This document shows positions 44,702-54,328 of a stretch of DNA of 64,000 bases, one piece after another. Each line of letters begins with the position of its first letter. Position 1 is the first letter of the stretch. The DNA is from Echinicola arenosa (GTDB lineage Bacteria; Bacteroidota; Bacteroidia; Cytophagales; Cyclobacteriaceae), in the NCBI RefSeq assembly GCF_014841125.1, contig NZ_JACYTQ010000002.1:806001-870000 (forward strand). Reading direction: 5' to 3'. Both the position numbers and the translations under genes were made by a program. Below the pieces are notes generated by a model. The model saw only the letters and a list, made by a program, of their open reading frames with translations, did not search any database and was not told where the DNA came from.

Positions 44702-46300
44702 CTAATAGAAAATGATATAGATAACAATCATCACCACTACCAGCAAAACACTGAGGTAATTGACCATTTTTGAAGAATGCTTGACATGGATATAAAATTG
44801 CTCCGGAATCTCCTGAGGCGACTTATCTAAATAGGATATAACGCTATACATGATGGAAGAAAACACAAAGAATAAATAGGTTTGTCTTAACCAGTTCAAA
44901 CCAAATCCATCAGTACTGGAAATATAATTTTCGATCCCGCGGATTGGGATATATTTTTCTACTATAAACACTACAGCAGCAAAAAGACTCCCTCCCAACA
45001 GGGTCCAAAACGCTGCATTTGCCGTCCCTTTTCTTGACACTACTCCCCAAAGAAATACAGTGACTATAGATGGAGCAAAAATGCTAAACATCTGATTGAT
45101 GAGTTCGAAAATGGCGCCCAAATTGCCCAAAAAGGGAGACCAAATAACCGCCATGACCAATACCAAAACTCCCGTGATTCTCCCGATTCTTAGCTTTGCT
45201 TGATCTGACAACTGAGGCTTCAGCTTTTCGAACACATCAAAGACAATTAATGTGGAGCAACTATTTAGAGCCGCCGCCACACTACTCATCACTGCTGCCA
45301 AAAGCGCTGCAATCATTAATCCTTTTAAACCAACCGGCAAAAGGTTAACAATCATGATAGGAAGTACATTCTTGGTTTCACTGCCTATTTCATCTTTGAA
45401 CAAAGCAAAAGCCAAAATCCCGGGAACAACCATGATGAAAACAGGTAGTATTTTCAGAAATCCCGCAAACAATGCCCCTAACTTTGCTTGTTTCTCAGAT
45501 TTTGCACCCAAAACACGCTGGACAATAGTTTGGTCTGTACACCAATACCAAATCCCCAATATCAAATGGCCTAACAGCATGTCCATAAACGTAAAGCCTG
45601 TTTTGGCACTGTTAAAACTTACTGCTTTTAAGCGATCAGGATCAACAGCCTCCTTCAAAGCCTCATAAGAATGGATTCCCACCTCTGGAAGCTGACATAT
45701 TGCCAATACTGTGATGGATAATGAACCTAAGATTAAAATGACGGTTTGGACGGTCTCTGTAATCACAACAGAAGTAAGCCCTCCTATAATGGTATAAATC
45801 CCCGTCGCTATAGCAATGATGACAATGGAAACCATTATATCCAGTCCGAAAATCTTTTCAAAAACCACCGCACCAGCATAGAAACTTACTCCAATGTGCA
45901 TAAACAAAGCAGCTAGTATGCTGAAAATAGCCAACACTACACGCGATCGGCTATCGTATCGCTGCTCCAAAAATTCAGGCAGTGTGGATATTTTGGTCCT
46001 TAGAAAAAACGGGACAAATACAAAAGCTAAAATGATCAACTCAAATGAAGAAAACCATTCAAAATTCCCCCACAAAATCCCATCCTTATAACCTGACTCC
46101 GCAAACCCAACCAAATGGACAGTGGAAATATTAGAAGCAAACAAGCTTGCCCCTATCACCCCCCAAGTCAATGACTTTCCAGCCAAAAAATAACCCGAGC
46201 TGCTATTCTTACTCTTCCTACCAAACCATAAACCGACCAGTACAACTAAAGCAATGTAGGCTATTGTGATGATGAGATCGATATAGGACAGTGTTTCCAT
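44702..46300 (-). CDS. Sodium:solute symporter (SSS family, SglT-like)
   Basis: A 532-residue inner-membrane transporter with about thirteen helices. Marks are GYFLAGKSLTWGVIGASLFASNISTVHLVGFAESGY, WCTDQTIVQRVLGAKSEKQAK and the sodium-binding region LAAVMSSVAAALNSCSTL. These match sugar:sodium symporters. It lies ahead of the fuconate dehydratase gene on the same strand, so fucose or a related sugar is the likely cargo. The site C palindrome is 104 bp upstream. Confidence 0.9.
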   Translation of the reverse strand: METLSYIDLIITIAYIALVVLVGLWFGRKSKNSSSGYFLAGKSLTWGVIGASLFASNISTVHLVGFAESGYKDGILWGNFEWFSSFELIILAFVFVPFFLRTKISTLPEFLEQRYDSRSRVVLAIFSILAALFMHIGVSFYAGAVVFEKIFGLDIMVSIVIIAIATGIYTIIGGLTSVVITETVQTVILILGSLSITVLAICQLPEVGIHSYEALKEAVDPDRLKAVSFNSAKTGFTFMDMLLGHLILGIWYWCTDQTIVQRVLGAKSEKQAKLGALFAGFLKILPVFIMVVPGILAFALFKDEIGSETKNVLPIMIVNLLPVGLKGLMIAALLAAVMSSVAAALNSCSTLIVFDVFEKLKPQLSDQAKLRIGRITGVLVLVMAVIWSPFLGNLGAIFELINQMFSIFAPSIVTVFLWGVVSRKGTANAAFWTLLGGSLFAAVVFIVEKYIPIRGIENYISSTDGFGLNWLRQTYLFFVFSSIMYSVISYLDKSPQEIPEQFYIHVKHSSKMVNYLSVLLVVVMIVIYIIFY

Positions 46301-46715
46301 CGGGTGTTATTTCAGGCTTGTTGGCTTAATCTTGTTAATCAATTTCCTTCAGACCATGCCTGGCACTAATAGACTATCTTAAGGTTGACCAATATACATA
46401 TACTAGGCCTAAAGACCTAATTTATATTTGATTTTCTCCAATTTCCTTTCCTGATCCAAAGAACATGAGATGGGAAATAAAGAAACGAAACAAAAAAATT
46501 ATTAAAATCGAAAATCTTTTTCAATTGACATATTCACAATAATTATATCATTTTTTACTGTTCGTAAACAAACTAAATCGTTTAATCTGAGAATATGTTT
46601 AAAAAAAGCAAAAATTACATAACCCTATCCATATTGATTATGTAGATACAAAATTTTCATTTTATTGGTTTCTTCCCTATTATTACTCCTGACTAACCTT
46701 TAAAACAAAATTATT
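46301..46715. other. Divergent regulatory region, symporter / metalloprotease-like gene
   Basis: 415 bp without a gene. It contains the palindrome at 46404-46419, with TATATTGG, a near -7 element, just downstream of it on the minus strand; the palindrome would thus overlap the promoter. The half nearer the plus-strand gene is very AT-rich with no clear element. Confidence 0.5.
46404..46419. promoter_or_regulatory. Putative TetR-family operator, site C
   Basis: TAGGCCTAAAGACCTA matches the palindrome with one base broken between the arms. It lies 104 bp before the symporter start, next to a -7-like TATATTGG on the minus strand, the place a repressor would occupy. Confidence 0.55.
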
Positions 46716-48329
46716 ATGATCAAGAAAAAGTTACATTTTTCTAGACTGGCAGGCCTATGCCTTTCAGCAATTACCCTCCTCGGATCATGTGGGGATGCGG
46801 ACATGGCCGGATCAGAGAGTCCAGACATTTATCAAAAAAAACTATCTCTACCTCATCAGAAACAACTTAATGTAATTTACTTCCTTCCAAATGACATGGA
46901 ACCGCATTTGGACTATGAAAGAAGATTATCAGGTGCGTTGAAGCACATGAAAGACTATTATGCTCAACAATTACTTTCACATGGTTTTGGCAATAGGTCA
47001 TTTGGATTGGCAGAACACCCTGAAATTTCAGGCTATGTGAACATCAAAGTCATCCATGCTGAAAACGATCACAATTATTACCCTTATTCTAACGGAGGCA
47101 ATAGAGCAAAAAAAGAAATTGAAGCTTATTTTGCTGAGCACCCTGAAGAGAAAACCAGTGAACATTTCTTGGTTTTTATTCCAGTAAACGAAGATGGTAC
47201 CGGCGTTCCTTTTTATGGACTTGGAAAATTTGCCTTTACACGTGACTATGCAGGTGGTTACGATATGGACAAATGGGTAGATGGCGTAGGCTTCCCAACA
47301 GTTGATGATAAATGGATTGGCGGAACCATCCATGAATTAGGCCATGGCCTTAACCTACCTCATAACCGTCAAAAAGTATCCGATAACTTCACCGCCATGA
47401 TGGGAAATGGCAATAGTTCTTACTGGAGCCAACCAGACAACATTAAGTTCACCAAAGCTTCTGCATTGATCTTGCGATATAACGAACTGTTTACTAACAA
47501 TGCTCCATTTGAATTCTATCAAGAATCTCCTGAAGTAGAGATTAAGCATCAAAGAATTTATGCAGATAGTGAGTACTTGTATGTACAGACAAAATTCACA
47601 AGCACTGTCCCAGTGAAAGGTGCTATTGTTTACAATGATCCGAAAACAGGTCCAAATGATGCAGATTATAATGCCATTACTTGGGCCACTAGAGATATCA
47701 TCGAAACCACTAATGCTGATAGTATTTCATTCAAAATGGCACTTAGTGATATTGATGAACATTTTAAAGAACATCCTTTCACATTGAAACTGTCATTGGT
47801 TCATGAAAACGGTAGGATCGTAAACACCTCTTACCCTTATAACTTTGTCAATGGTCAACCTGATATCGATGTAAACGATGTTGTTTTTGACGACTACGAC
47901 AGAACTGATTGGTCAGTGGCAGGCTTTTCCTCTCAAGAAGAATATGCCGCTGAAGGAGCCCTTCCTGGACTAGCAGAATACCTTTTAGATGGAGATTATA
48001 GCACTTTCTGGCATTCTGGCTGGAAAACCAACCCTCCAAAACACCCACACTGGATTGCTATTGATATGAATGAAACAAAAACCATTCACGGTATTTCTGT
48101 AGTTCAAAATCAAAAAAGCAGCAATGGTATGTTAAAGGACTTTACTTTGTACGTTTCTAATGACAATGTAAACTGGACTACTGTAGGTGACTTCACTGCT
48201 ACCAACTCCATGAGCCGTCAGCAAATTGTCTTGGACACGCCGATAGCTGCTCAATACTTTAAGATCCAAACTTATAATTCATATGGTGGCACCAATGCCA
48301 ACAGAATTGCAGAAATAGCAGCATTCTAA
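46716..48329 (+). CDS. Metzincin-like lipoprotein with C-terminal discoidin (F5/8 type C) domain
   Basis: A 537-residue lipoprotein (lipobox LLGSC, Cys25). The catalytic-looking zinc motif HELGHGLNLPH is at residues 206-216, i.e. HExxHxxxxxH with three His ligands and Glu. A middle beta domain follows. Residues about 395-537 form an F5/8 type C fold (YLLDGDYSTFWHSGWK, HPHWIAIDMNETKTIHGISV, QYFKIQTYNSYGG), which usually binds carbohydrate. It may act on glycoproteins or cap a sulfated matrix at the cell surface. Substrate unknown. Confidence 0.75.
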   Translation: MIKKKLHFSRLAGLCLSAITLLGSCGDADMAGSESPDIYQKKLSLPHQKQLNVIYFLPNDMEPHLDYERRLSGALKHMKDYYAQQLLSHGFGNRSFGLAEHPEISGYVNIKVIHAENDHNYYPYSNGGNRAKKEIEAYFAEHPEEKTSEHFLVFIPVNEDGTGVPFYGLGKFAFTRDYAGGYDMDKWVDGVGFPTVDDKWIGGTIHELGHGLNLPHNRQKVSDNFTAMMGNGNSSYWSQPDNIKFTKASALILRYNELFTNNAPFEFYQESPEVEIKHQRIYADSEYLYVQTKFTSTVPVKGAIVYNDPKTGPNDADYNAITWATRDIIETTNADSISFKMALSDIDEHFKEHPFTLKLSLVHENGRIVNTSYPYNFVNGQPDIDVNDVVFDDYDRTDWSVAGFSSQEEYAAEGALPGLAEYLLDGDYSTFWHSGWKTNPPKHPHWIAIDMNETKTIHGISVVQNQKSSNGMLKDFTLYVSNDNVNWTTVGDFTATNSMSRQQIVLDTPIAAQYFKIQTYNSYGGTNANRIAEIAAF

Positions 48330-48353
48330 ATTAAAAAGTACTTTATTCATATA

Positions 48354-48392
48354 ACACAGCCCAATGAAAATTTGGGCTGTGTTTGTTTTTTA
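48354..48392 (+). terminator. Intrinsic terminator after the metzincin-like gene
   Basis: ACACAGCCCAA (48354-48364) pairs perfectly with TTGGGCTGTGT (48372-48382), followed by TTGTTTTTT. Confidence 0.88.
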
Positions 48393-48605
48393 ACATTCCT
48401 TCCAAAACTTATTCGGAATCATTTCTGAATACACTAATCTCTTAGCCTAATTTCAATTTATTGAACCGCTCTTATAATTTTATTGATGCTGCCATCATTT
48501 AAAGTCCTAAATTTATTGGTTTAGGTCAGCCATTGATAAACTTGCCTTTCAAGGATTTTGACTTTAAAAGCAGAACAGAATATGAACCCCATAAATTACG
48601 ATTTC

Positions 48606-51548
48606 ATGAACAAACGTTTTTCACTGTTTCTTCTTAGTGTTGTGATGTGCATTCACGCTTTTGCACAAGAAGAAAAAGAATCACCTTCTAAAGAACGAAA
48701 ACCCATTTCTTGGGAAGAAATTTCCAATTGGGAAGCTTTGGTCACCGGCAGCGGACAAGTTTCACCAGATGGAAAATGGTTTTCATACACCCTCAAAGAA
48801 GTCGAAGGTGATGGCAAACTGGTCCTTGAAGCCACTGATGATACCAATAACAAAAAAACATATCCAATTGGCGATACTAGCAGGCCTAGAATGGACTTTT
48901 CTGAAAACAGCAGATGGCTTGCATTTATAGAATATCCCAATTTCAAGGACAAGAAAGATAAATCCAAAGCAAAAAAGCTATTCAATAAACTAATTTTACT
49001 TGACCTTAAGGAGGACAAGAAAGTGGTCTTTGAAAAAGTGCAAAGCTTTACCTTTAACAATGATGCAAGTTCAATTTTGGCCATTAACCTCAATAAAGAC
49101 GGAGGCAGTGGCAAAGGTTCTGACTTGCTGATTTACCATTTAGAAAATGGCACCAAACAAAATATTGGCAACGTCCTAGAGTTTTCCTTCAATAAATCTG
49201 GAAAATACCTGAGCTACACAGTAGATGCAGCCAACCAGTCTGGTAATGGCATTTACTTGTTTGATGTTGACAACAACCGAACTCATGTACTTGAAAGTGA
49301 TGAAGCAAGCTTCAAATCTATCCATTGGACAGAAGAGGGGGATGGTTTTGCTGCACTCAAAATGACAAAGGACAAAAAGTACAAGCAAGAGTTAGGTGCT
49401 GTAATAGGTGTCAAGAATCTTACATCTCCAGAAGTCATTGTTTACAACCCCAAAGAAGACAGCGTTAGCTTTCCCGACAAATACACCATTAGTCCCAACC
49501 AAAGGCCAAGCTGGTCTGATGACCTTAGTCAATTATTTTATGGTATCCACGATTTAGAGTTGGCCAAAAAGCCTGAAGAGAAGAAGCCTGAGGTAAACGA
49601 GGATTCCTTAAAAGCTCTGGAAACTGAAAAAATTGCTTCATTAAGAGCTGACACTACCATTAAATCAATGGCCGATCTGAAAAAAGCATTATCTAAAATC
49701 GAAAGAGCAAACGCCTCTCCGAACACACAGCCTAAGAATGCCGACAAACCTAGTATGACCATTTGGCATTGGAAGGATGATCAGTTGCAATCACGGCAGG
49801 AAAAGTTGGAAAGTAGCGAAAAGCGAAAGAGCCTTTACGCAGTTTACAATATTGAAAACAAAAAACATACAACACTTCAAGACAGTACCCTTTCCGATTT
49901 TATGATACTGCCAAAGCAGCATTTTGCCATTGCGTCTGATGCCAAACCTTATGAGCTTCAAAGTAACCTGACCGGAAAAAGTTATAGGGATTTTTACATC
50001 ATAGATATTGAAAGTGGAGAAAAAACTCTTTGGAAAGAAAAATTCTACATCCCTTCTGGAGCCAGCACTCCTAAAACCTCTCCTGATGGCACCAAAATAT
50101 TGTTTGCGGTGGATGGACATTTCTTTGTTTATGACCTGATCACTAAGGAAGAAACTAACCTTACGGCCGACCTGGAAACTACCTTTGTGAATACTGATGA
50201 TGACCACAATGTCATCAAACCCATGAACTATCCTCTTGGTTGGGACAGTGAAAGCAAATATGTCTTGTTAAAAAGCGAATGGGACATTTGGCAGGTACCC
50301 GTTAATAAAAAGAAAAAGGCCTTGAACTTAACCGTTAATGGTGAAAATACCCAAACACGTTATCAAGGAAGATTTGGAATTTACCCAGATGAAAAAGGAA
50401 TAGACCTTAGCAAAAAGCAATATTTCAGAGCATATGGTGAATGGACAAAGAAAAGTGGTGTCATTAGCTTGGAAGGCAGTAAGTCAGGACTAAAGCCTGG
50501 GCCAAAAGTATTAATTTGGGAAGATGTCATGATTGGTCAGTTCACCAAAGCAAAAGCTGCTGATACATTTATATACTCAAAAGAAACATATAATACTCCA
50601 CCGGCTTATTTCTTGACCAATGCTTCCTTTGAAAACCCAAAAAAGATAACTGATGATCCCAAAAAATTAGACGAGTATACTTGGTCTTCTGGCGTCAAAC
50701 TGGTGGATTATGTTTCTGACAAAGGGGTTAAACTCCAAGGAGCCTTGTTCCTTCCAGCCGATTATGAAGAAGGCAAAAAATACCCGACCATGGTATACTA
50801 TTATGAAAAGCTTTCCTATAGCCTCCATAACTGGACATCTCCAGATTTTGGCAGAACAGGATGGAATCCTAATGTGTACACCAGTAATGGTTATGCGGTA
50901 TTTATGCCGGACATCACTTATACGCTGGACGACCCAGGCATGTCTGCAGTTTGGTGTGTGATACCTGCTGTCAAAGCCGCCATTGAAACAGGTATAATCG
51001 ATGAGGAAAACATAGGTATTCATGGACACTCTTGGGGCGGTTACCAAACTGCTTTCTTGGTTACCCAAACAGACATGTTCAAGGCAGCAGCAGCTGGCGC
51101 AGCCCTTACCAATATGATTTCCATGTATGACCTAATTTATTGGAACTCCGGCAATGGCAATATGGCCATCTTCGAATCATCACAAGGAAGATTTACTGGT
51201 GGACCTTGGGAAAATTGGGAATCTTATGAGCGAAACAGCCCCATTTACCATGTCAAGGACGTGAATACTCCATTATTGATGTTACACAACGATAAAGACG
51301 GAGCCGTTGACTTCACCCAAGGATTGGAATACTATAATGCATTAAGAAGGTTACAAAAGCCCGTAGTGATGGTGCAGTACAAAGGTGAAAACCACGGTAT
51401 TGCTAAATTGGAAAACAGAAAGGACTACAGTGTCCGTATGATGGAATTCTTTGACCATCACCTGAAAGGCAAACCAGCACCAGAATGGCTTGAGTCAGGA
51501 GTCAAAGCCATTGATTTGGATGATCACTTGAAAGAAAGAGCTTTTTAA
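48606..51548 (+). CDS. S9 family (prolyl oligopeptidase-like) secreted peptidase
   Basis: About 980 residues from the MNKRFS start, which opens a signal peptide (cut near HAFAQ); a start 16 codons upstream lacks this logic. The long middle is a beta-propeller-like region with an inserted charged helix. The C-terminal alpha/beta hydrolase domain has the nucleophile in GIHGHSWGGYQT, Asp in LLMLHNDKDGAVDF and His in KGENHGI. It cleaves short peptides in the periplasm. Its length exceeds a typical dipeptidyl peptidase IV because of the insertion. Confidence 0.9.
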   Translation: MNKRFSLFLLSVVMCIHAFAQEEKESPSKERKPISWEEISNWEALVTGSGQVSPDGKWFSYTLKEVEGDGKLVLEATDDTNNKKTYPIGDTSRPRMDFSENSRWLAFIEYPNFKDKKDKSKAKKLFNKLILLDLKEDKKVVFEKVQSFTFNNDASSILAINLNKDGGSGKGSDLLIYHLENGTKQNIGNVLEFSFNKSGKYLSYTVDAANQSGNGIYLFDVDNNRTHVLESDEASFKSIHWTEEGDGFAALKMTKDKKYKQELGAVIGVKNLTSPEVIVYNPKEDSVSFPDKYTISPNQRPSWSDDLSQLFYGIHDLELAKKPEEKKPEVNEDSLKALETEKIASLRADTTIKSMADLKKALSKIERANASPNTQPKNADKPSMTIWHWKDDQLQSRQEKLESSEKRKSLYAVYNIENKKHTTLQDSTLSDFMILPKQHFAIASDAKPYELQSNLTGKSYRDFYIIDIESGEKTLWKEKFYIPSGASTPKTSPDGTKILFAVDGHFFVYDLITKEETNLTADLETTFVNTDDDHNVIKPMNYPLGWDSESKYVLLKSEWDIWQVPVNKKKKALNLTVNGENTQTRYQGRFGIYPDEKGIDLSKKQYFRAYGEWTKKSGVISLEGSKSGLKPGPKVLIWEDVMIGQFTKAKAADTFIYSKETYNTPPAYFLTNASFENPKKITDDPKKLDEYTWSSGVKLVDYVSDKGVKLQGALFLPADYEEGKKYPTMVYYYEKLSYSLHNWTSPDFGRTGWNPNVYTSNGYAVFMPDITYTLDDPGMSAVWCVIPAVKAAIETGIIDEENIGIHGHSWGGYQTAFLVTQTDMFKAAAAGAALTNMISMYDLIYWNSGNGNMAIFESSQGRFTGGPWENWESYERNSPIYHVKDVNTPLLMLHNDKDGAVDFTQGLEYYNALRRLQKPVVMVQYKGENHGIAKLENRKDYSVRMMEFFDHHLKGKPAPEWLESGVKAIDLDDHLKERAF

Positions 51549-51565
51549 AACTTATTTATTTGCTT

Positions 51566-51613
51566 AGCCAATGGGATAAAATTCTTAGGAACTTTATCCC
51601 ATTGGCTTTTTTT
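51566..51613 (+). terminator. Intrinsic terminator after the S9 peptidase gene
   Basis: GCCAATGGGATAAA pairs perfectly with TTTATCCCATTGGC across a 12-nt loop and ends in a T run. Confidence 0.9.
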
Positions 51614-51739
51614 AATGTCAACTTTTTTAGAACTTACTGTTCATGAGCCCTTATCGATTAAACATTTACAAAAAAATGGAATTGATTTACCAAGTTTGAT
51701 GTTATTTTTCAACTATTCCATTATTCAAATTACTTGAGG

Positions 51740-51764
51740 TAGCTTTGACAAAACAGGTTTGACA
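51740..51764 (+). promoter_or_regulatory. -7 element and TTTGACA direct repeats before the DUF4919 gene
   Basis: TAGCTTTG (51740-51747) matches TAnnTTTG exactly and lies 36 bp before the start codon. TTTGACA occurs at 51744 and again at 51758, 14 bp apart. No -33 TTG at normal distance was found. Confidence 0.45.
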
Positions 51765-51783
51765 CATTATTAATTTTTAAGTT

Positions 51784-52476
51784 TTGATGAAAAAGATTGG
51801 CCTATTCTGTATGCTAAGCCTTATGGCTCATTTTGCCTATCCCCAATATTGGGAATTTGAGAAACCAAACTATGAGCAAATCAGAACGCACATCATTGAT
51901 GATCAATCTGACTTCCATTTTCCAAATTTAATGACAAGGTTTTTGAAGGCTGACAGCACCATGAGCCTTGAAGAAAAAAGACATTTGTACTACGGGTTTG
52001 TATTCCACCAAGACTATTCACCCTATAGCATTCCCAAATACAAAGACAGCTTGGAAACTGTACTTCAGAAGGTTGAACACAATCATACAGATCTGAAGAA
52101 AATTATCCAACATGGAGATTCCATATTGGCAGAAAACCCATTTGATCTGACAGTAATGAATTACCAACTCTATGCGCACGAAAATTTAGAGGACACTTCG
52201 AGTTTTCAAGCCAAAATAATACAGATGGAAATAGTATTCGATGCACTGCTAAGCTCTGGAGATGGAGCTTCGAAAAAGACCGCTTTTTATGTGATCGATA
52301 CATCCCATGAATATGATTTAATAGATGTCCTTGGATTTAAATTTGACGGATCTCAGAGTTTAACAGAGCATTTTGATTACCTAAAAGTAGCCAATAATGA
52401 CCTTGGATTGGAAGGTATGTATTTTGACATCAGCCCCTGTCTAAATTCACTTTCAAAAAGTTATAGCAAAAAATGA
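51784..52476 (+). CDS. DUF4919 family secreted protein
   Basis: A 230-residue protein with a signal peptide (cut near FAYPQ). The segment FEKPNYEQIRTHIIDDQSDFHFPNLMTRFLKADSTMSLEEKRHLYYGFVFHQDYSPY matches DUF4919 as I remember it, common in Bacteroidota. A helical region and a C-terminal YFDI follow. Function unknown. It stands alone behind its own promoter-like element and 146 bp before a sulfatase gene. Confidence 0.7.
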   Translation: MMKKIGLFCMLSLMAHFAYPQYWEFEKPNYEQIRTHIIDDQSDFHFPNLMTRFLKADSTMSLEEKRHLYYGFVFHQDYSPYSIPKYKDSLETVLQKVEHNHTDLKKIIQHGDSILAENPFDLTVMNYQLYAHENLEDTSSFQAKIIQMEIVFDALLSSGDGASKKTAFYVIDTSHEYDLIDVLGFKFDGSQSLTEHFDYLKVANNDLGLEGMYFDISPCLNSLSKSYSKK

Positions 52477-52621
52477 TGCTTTAATTTAGATGGTAAAGAG
52501 TAAATAAAACTTGTGCATACATCTTTGGAATTCGCATTGGTTAAAAGTCTAAAAGCTTCAAATTCATAAGAATTAACTTTAGAAATATTTGATTATTGGG
52601 GCTTATGGTCTAAATTTGATC

Positions 52622-54211
52622 ATGGCTAAAAAATCTCTTATTCTAATTTTTGCAGTTAAAATCATAGTATTATTCCTTGTTGGATTCAATAATTTACCGG
52701 AAAAGGCAAAACAACCTAACATCATTCTCATTTACGCCGATGATTTTGGAAAAGGCTTATTGAGCCATGAAGGTCAAAAATATATCAGAACACCCCATAT
52801 TGATCAATTAGCCAAACAGGGAATAAAATTTACCAATGCCACCGGAAGTATGTTATGTGCTCCGGCTAGGGCAGCCTTGATATCAGGACTGCATGACTGT
52901 CACGAAGTGGGTTTTGAAGTGAGCAGAGGACAGCTTTACAAAAACATCAGCACGGGAAAATACGCACACGAAGAAATTGAAAACATGATCAATCAGGGAT
53001 TGAGCCCTATTCCATCAGATCAAATTTTCCTTGGCCAAATTGCACAAAAAGCAGGTTATAAAACTGCTCAGTTCGGAAAACTGGAATGGGGTTTCTCGGC
53101 CTCTCATCATCAAATGGAAAGACATGGTTGGGATCATTACTTAGGATACCTTGACCATAACAGGGCCCATGGATTCTATCCTCCTTTTCTTTTTGAAAAT
53201 GGCCAAATGATACAAATTCCTGGCAATACAAGAATGGACTGTGGCAAAAGTATAGAAATGGAAACACCTGCTGCCTATCAAGAAAGATGGGACATGACCG
53301 GAAAAGAAACGTATTCACAAAATCTTTTCATGGAAAATGTTTTAGCGTTTATCAGATCAAATAAGGAGAACCCTTTCTTCTTATACTTTCCAACACAATT
53401 GCCACATGGTCCAGTGGCAATTCCCAAAGTACATCCAGAGATTGCCAAAATAGATGAGCTCACCCAAATCGAAAAAGAGTATGCCTCAATGGTCAAACTT
53501 TTGGATGACAATGTCGGTCAGATCATGGCTGAACTGGAGAATCAGGGGATTGCGGAAAACACCATGGTTATTTTTACATCGGATAATGGCCACGAAATCT
53601 ATTACACCCAACAAAATAGAGTCCTCAAACCCTACACGAACATGGAAACGGGAAAGCGCTTTGACAACCTTGATCATAAATATTACAGTGAGCTGGCAGG
53701 TGACATATTTAACGGAAATGATGGTAGGGCAGGAATGAAAAGAAGTAACTTGCAAGGAGGATTAGAAGTACCTCTGATAGTAAAATGGCCCGGAAAAATA
53801 AAGCCTGGGAGCAGTTCAGATCTTTTAGTCACCAACTACGATTTTCTTCCTACTTTAGCCGAAATAGTCGGTTTTGAAGAAAAATTCACTACAGATGGAG
53901 TTTCCTTTTTACCCGCTCTTTTGGGAAAAGATCAGCAGAAAAAACATGAGTATATAGTTCATTCTTCCTTTGAAGGGCCTACCCTTATCACACAGGAGGG
54001 ATGGAAAATAAGGTATTTTATACAAAAAGATACCTTTGAACTGTTTTACCTTCCTGATGATTACAAAGAAACTCATGACTTGTCTGAACAGTATCCAGAG
54101 AAACTTGTTCATTTGAAATCCAAATTACTTTCGGCTTGTGATGGAGACTTTAAAAATGGTTGGTTTAGATCAAGTAATGAGATTAATGTAGAAAAGAGTT
54201 CCAACTTATAA
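52622..54211 (+). CDS. Sulfatase (S1 family), Cys-type, with uncleaved-looking N-terminal anchor
   Basis: About 529 residues from the MAKKSL start; a start 11 codons upstream would add residues before the hydrophobic segment. It has metal-binding Asp40-Asp41 in YADDFGKG, the maturation motif CAPAR (Cys79), FGKLEWGFS in place of the usual GKWHLG, and SDNGHE. The insertion SRGQLYKNISTGKYAHEEIENMI follows the motif. The GKLEWG change suggests a distinct subfamily. The N-terminal helix lacks an obvious cleavage site and may anchor it. Confidence 0.9.
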   Translation: MAKKSLILIFAVKIIVLFLVGFNNLPEKAKQPNIILIYADDFGKGLLSHEGQKYIRTPHIDQLAKQGIKFTNATGSMLCAPARAALISGLHDCHEVGFEVSRGQLYKNISTGKYAHEEIENMINQGLSPIPSDQIFLGQIAQKAGYKTAQFGKLEWGFSASHHQMERHGWDHYLGYLDHNRAHGFYPPFLFENGQMIQIPGNTRMDCGKSIEMETPAAYQERWDMTGKETYSQNLFMENVLAFIRSNKENPFFLYFPTQLPHGPVAIPKVHPEIAKIDELTQIEKEYASMVKLLDDNVGQIMAELENQGIAENTMVIFTSDNGHEIYYTQQNRVLKPYTNMETGKRFDNLDHKYYSELAGDIFNGNDGRAGMKRSNLQGGLEVPLIVKWPGKIKPGSSSDLLVTNYDFLPTLAEIVGFEEKFTTDGVSFLPALLGKDQQKKHEYIVHSSFEGPTLITQEGWKIRYFIQKDTFELFYLPDDYKETHDLSEQYPEKLVHLKSKLLSACDGDFKNGWFRSSNEINVEKSSNL

Positions 54212-54300
54212 TTATCCCGACATATACTTAGCAAATCCATTTAGATAATTTGAGGAAGTAAAGTAATTCCAATTTTCTCCTGAGTCATATTTTGGTTAAA

Positions 54301-54325
54301 TTGATGATTAGATCCAAATCATCAA
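54301..54325 (+). promoter_or_regulatory. Leader hairpin abutting a start codon
   Basis: TTGATGATT (54301-54309) pairs perfectly with AATCATCAA (54317-54325) around a 7-nt loop. It ends three bases before the ATG at 54329, so in mRNA it would occlude ribosome loading. It could instead be a DNA operator. Confidence 0.45.
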
Positions 54326-54328
54326 TTT

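Noticed and set aside
48506-48525. CCTAAA-N8-TTTAGG palindrome before the S9 peptidase gene
   Set aside because: The half-sites point the other way from TAGGTCTnnAGACCTA, so it is not an instance of that operator.
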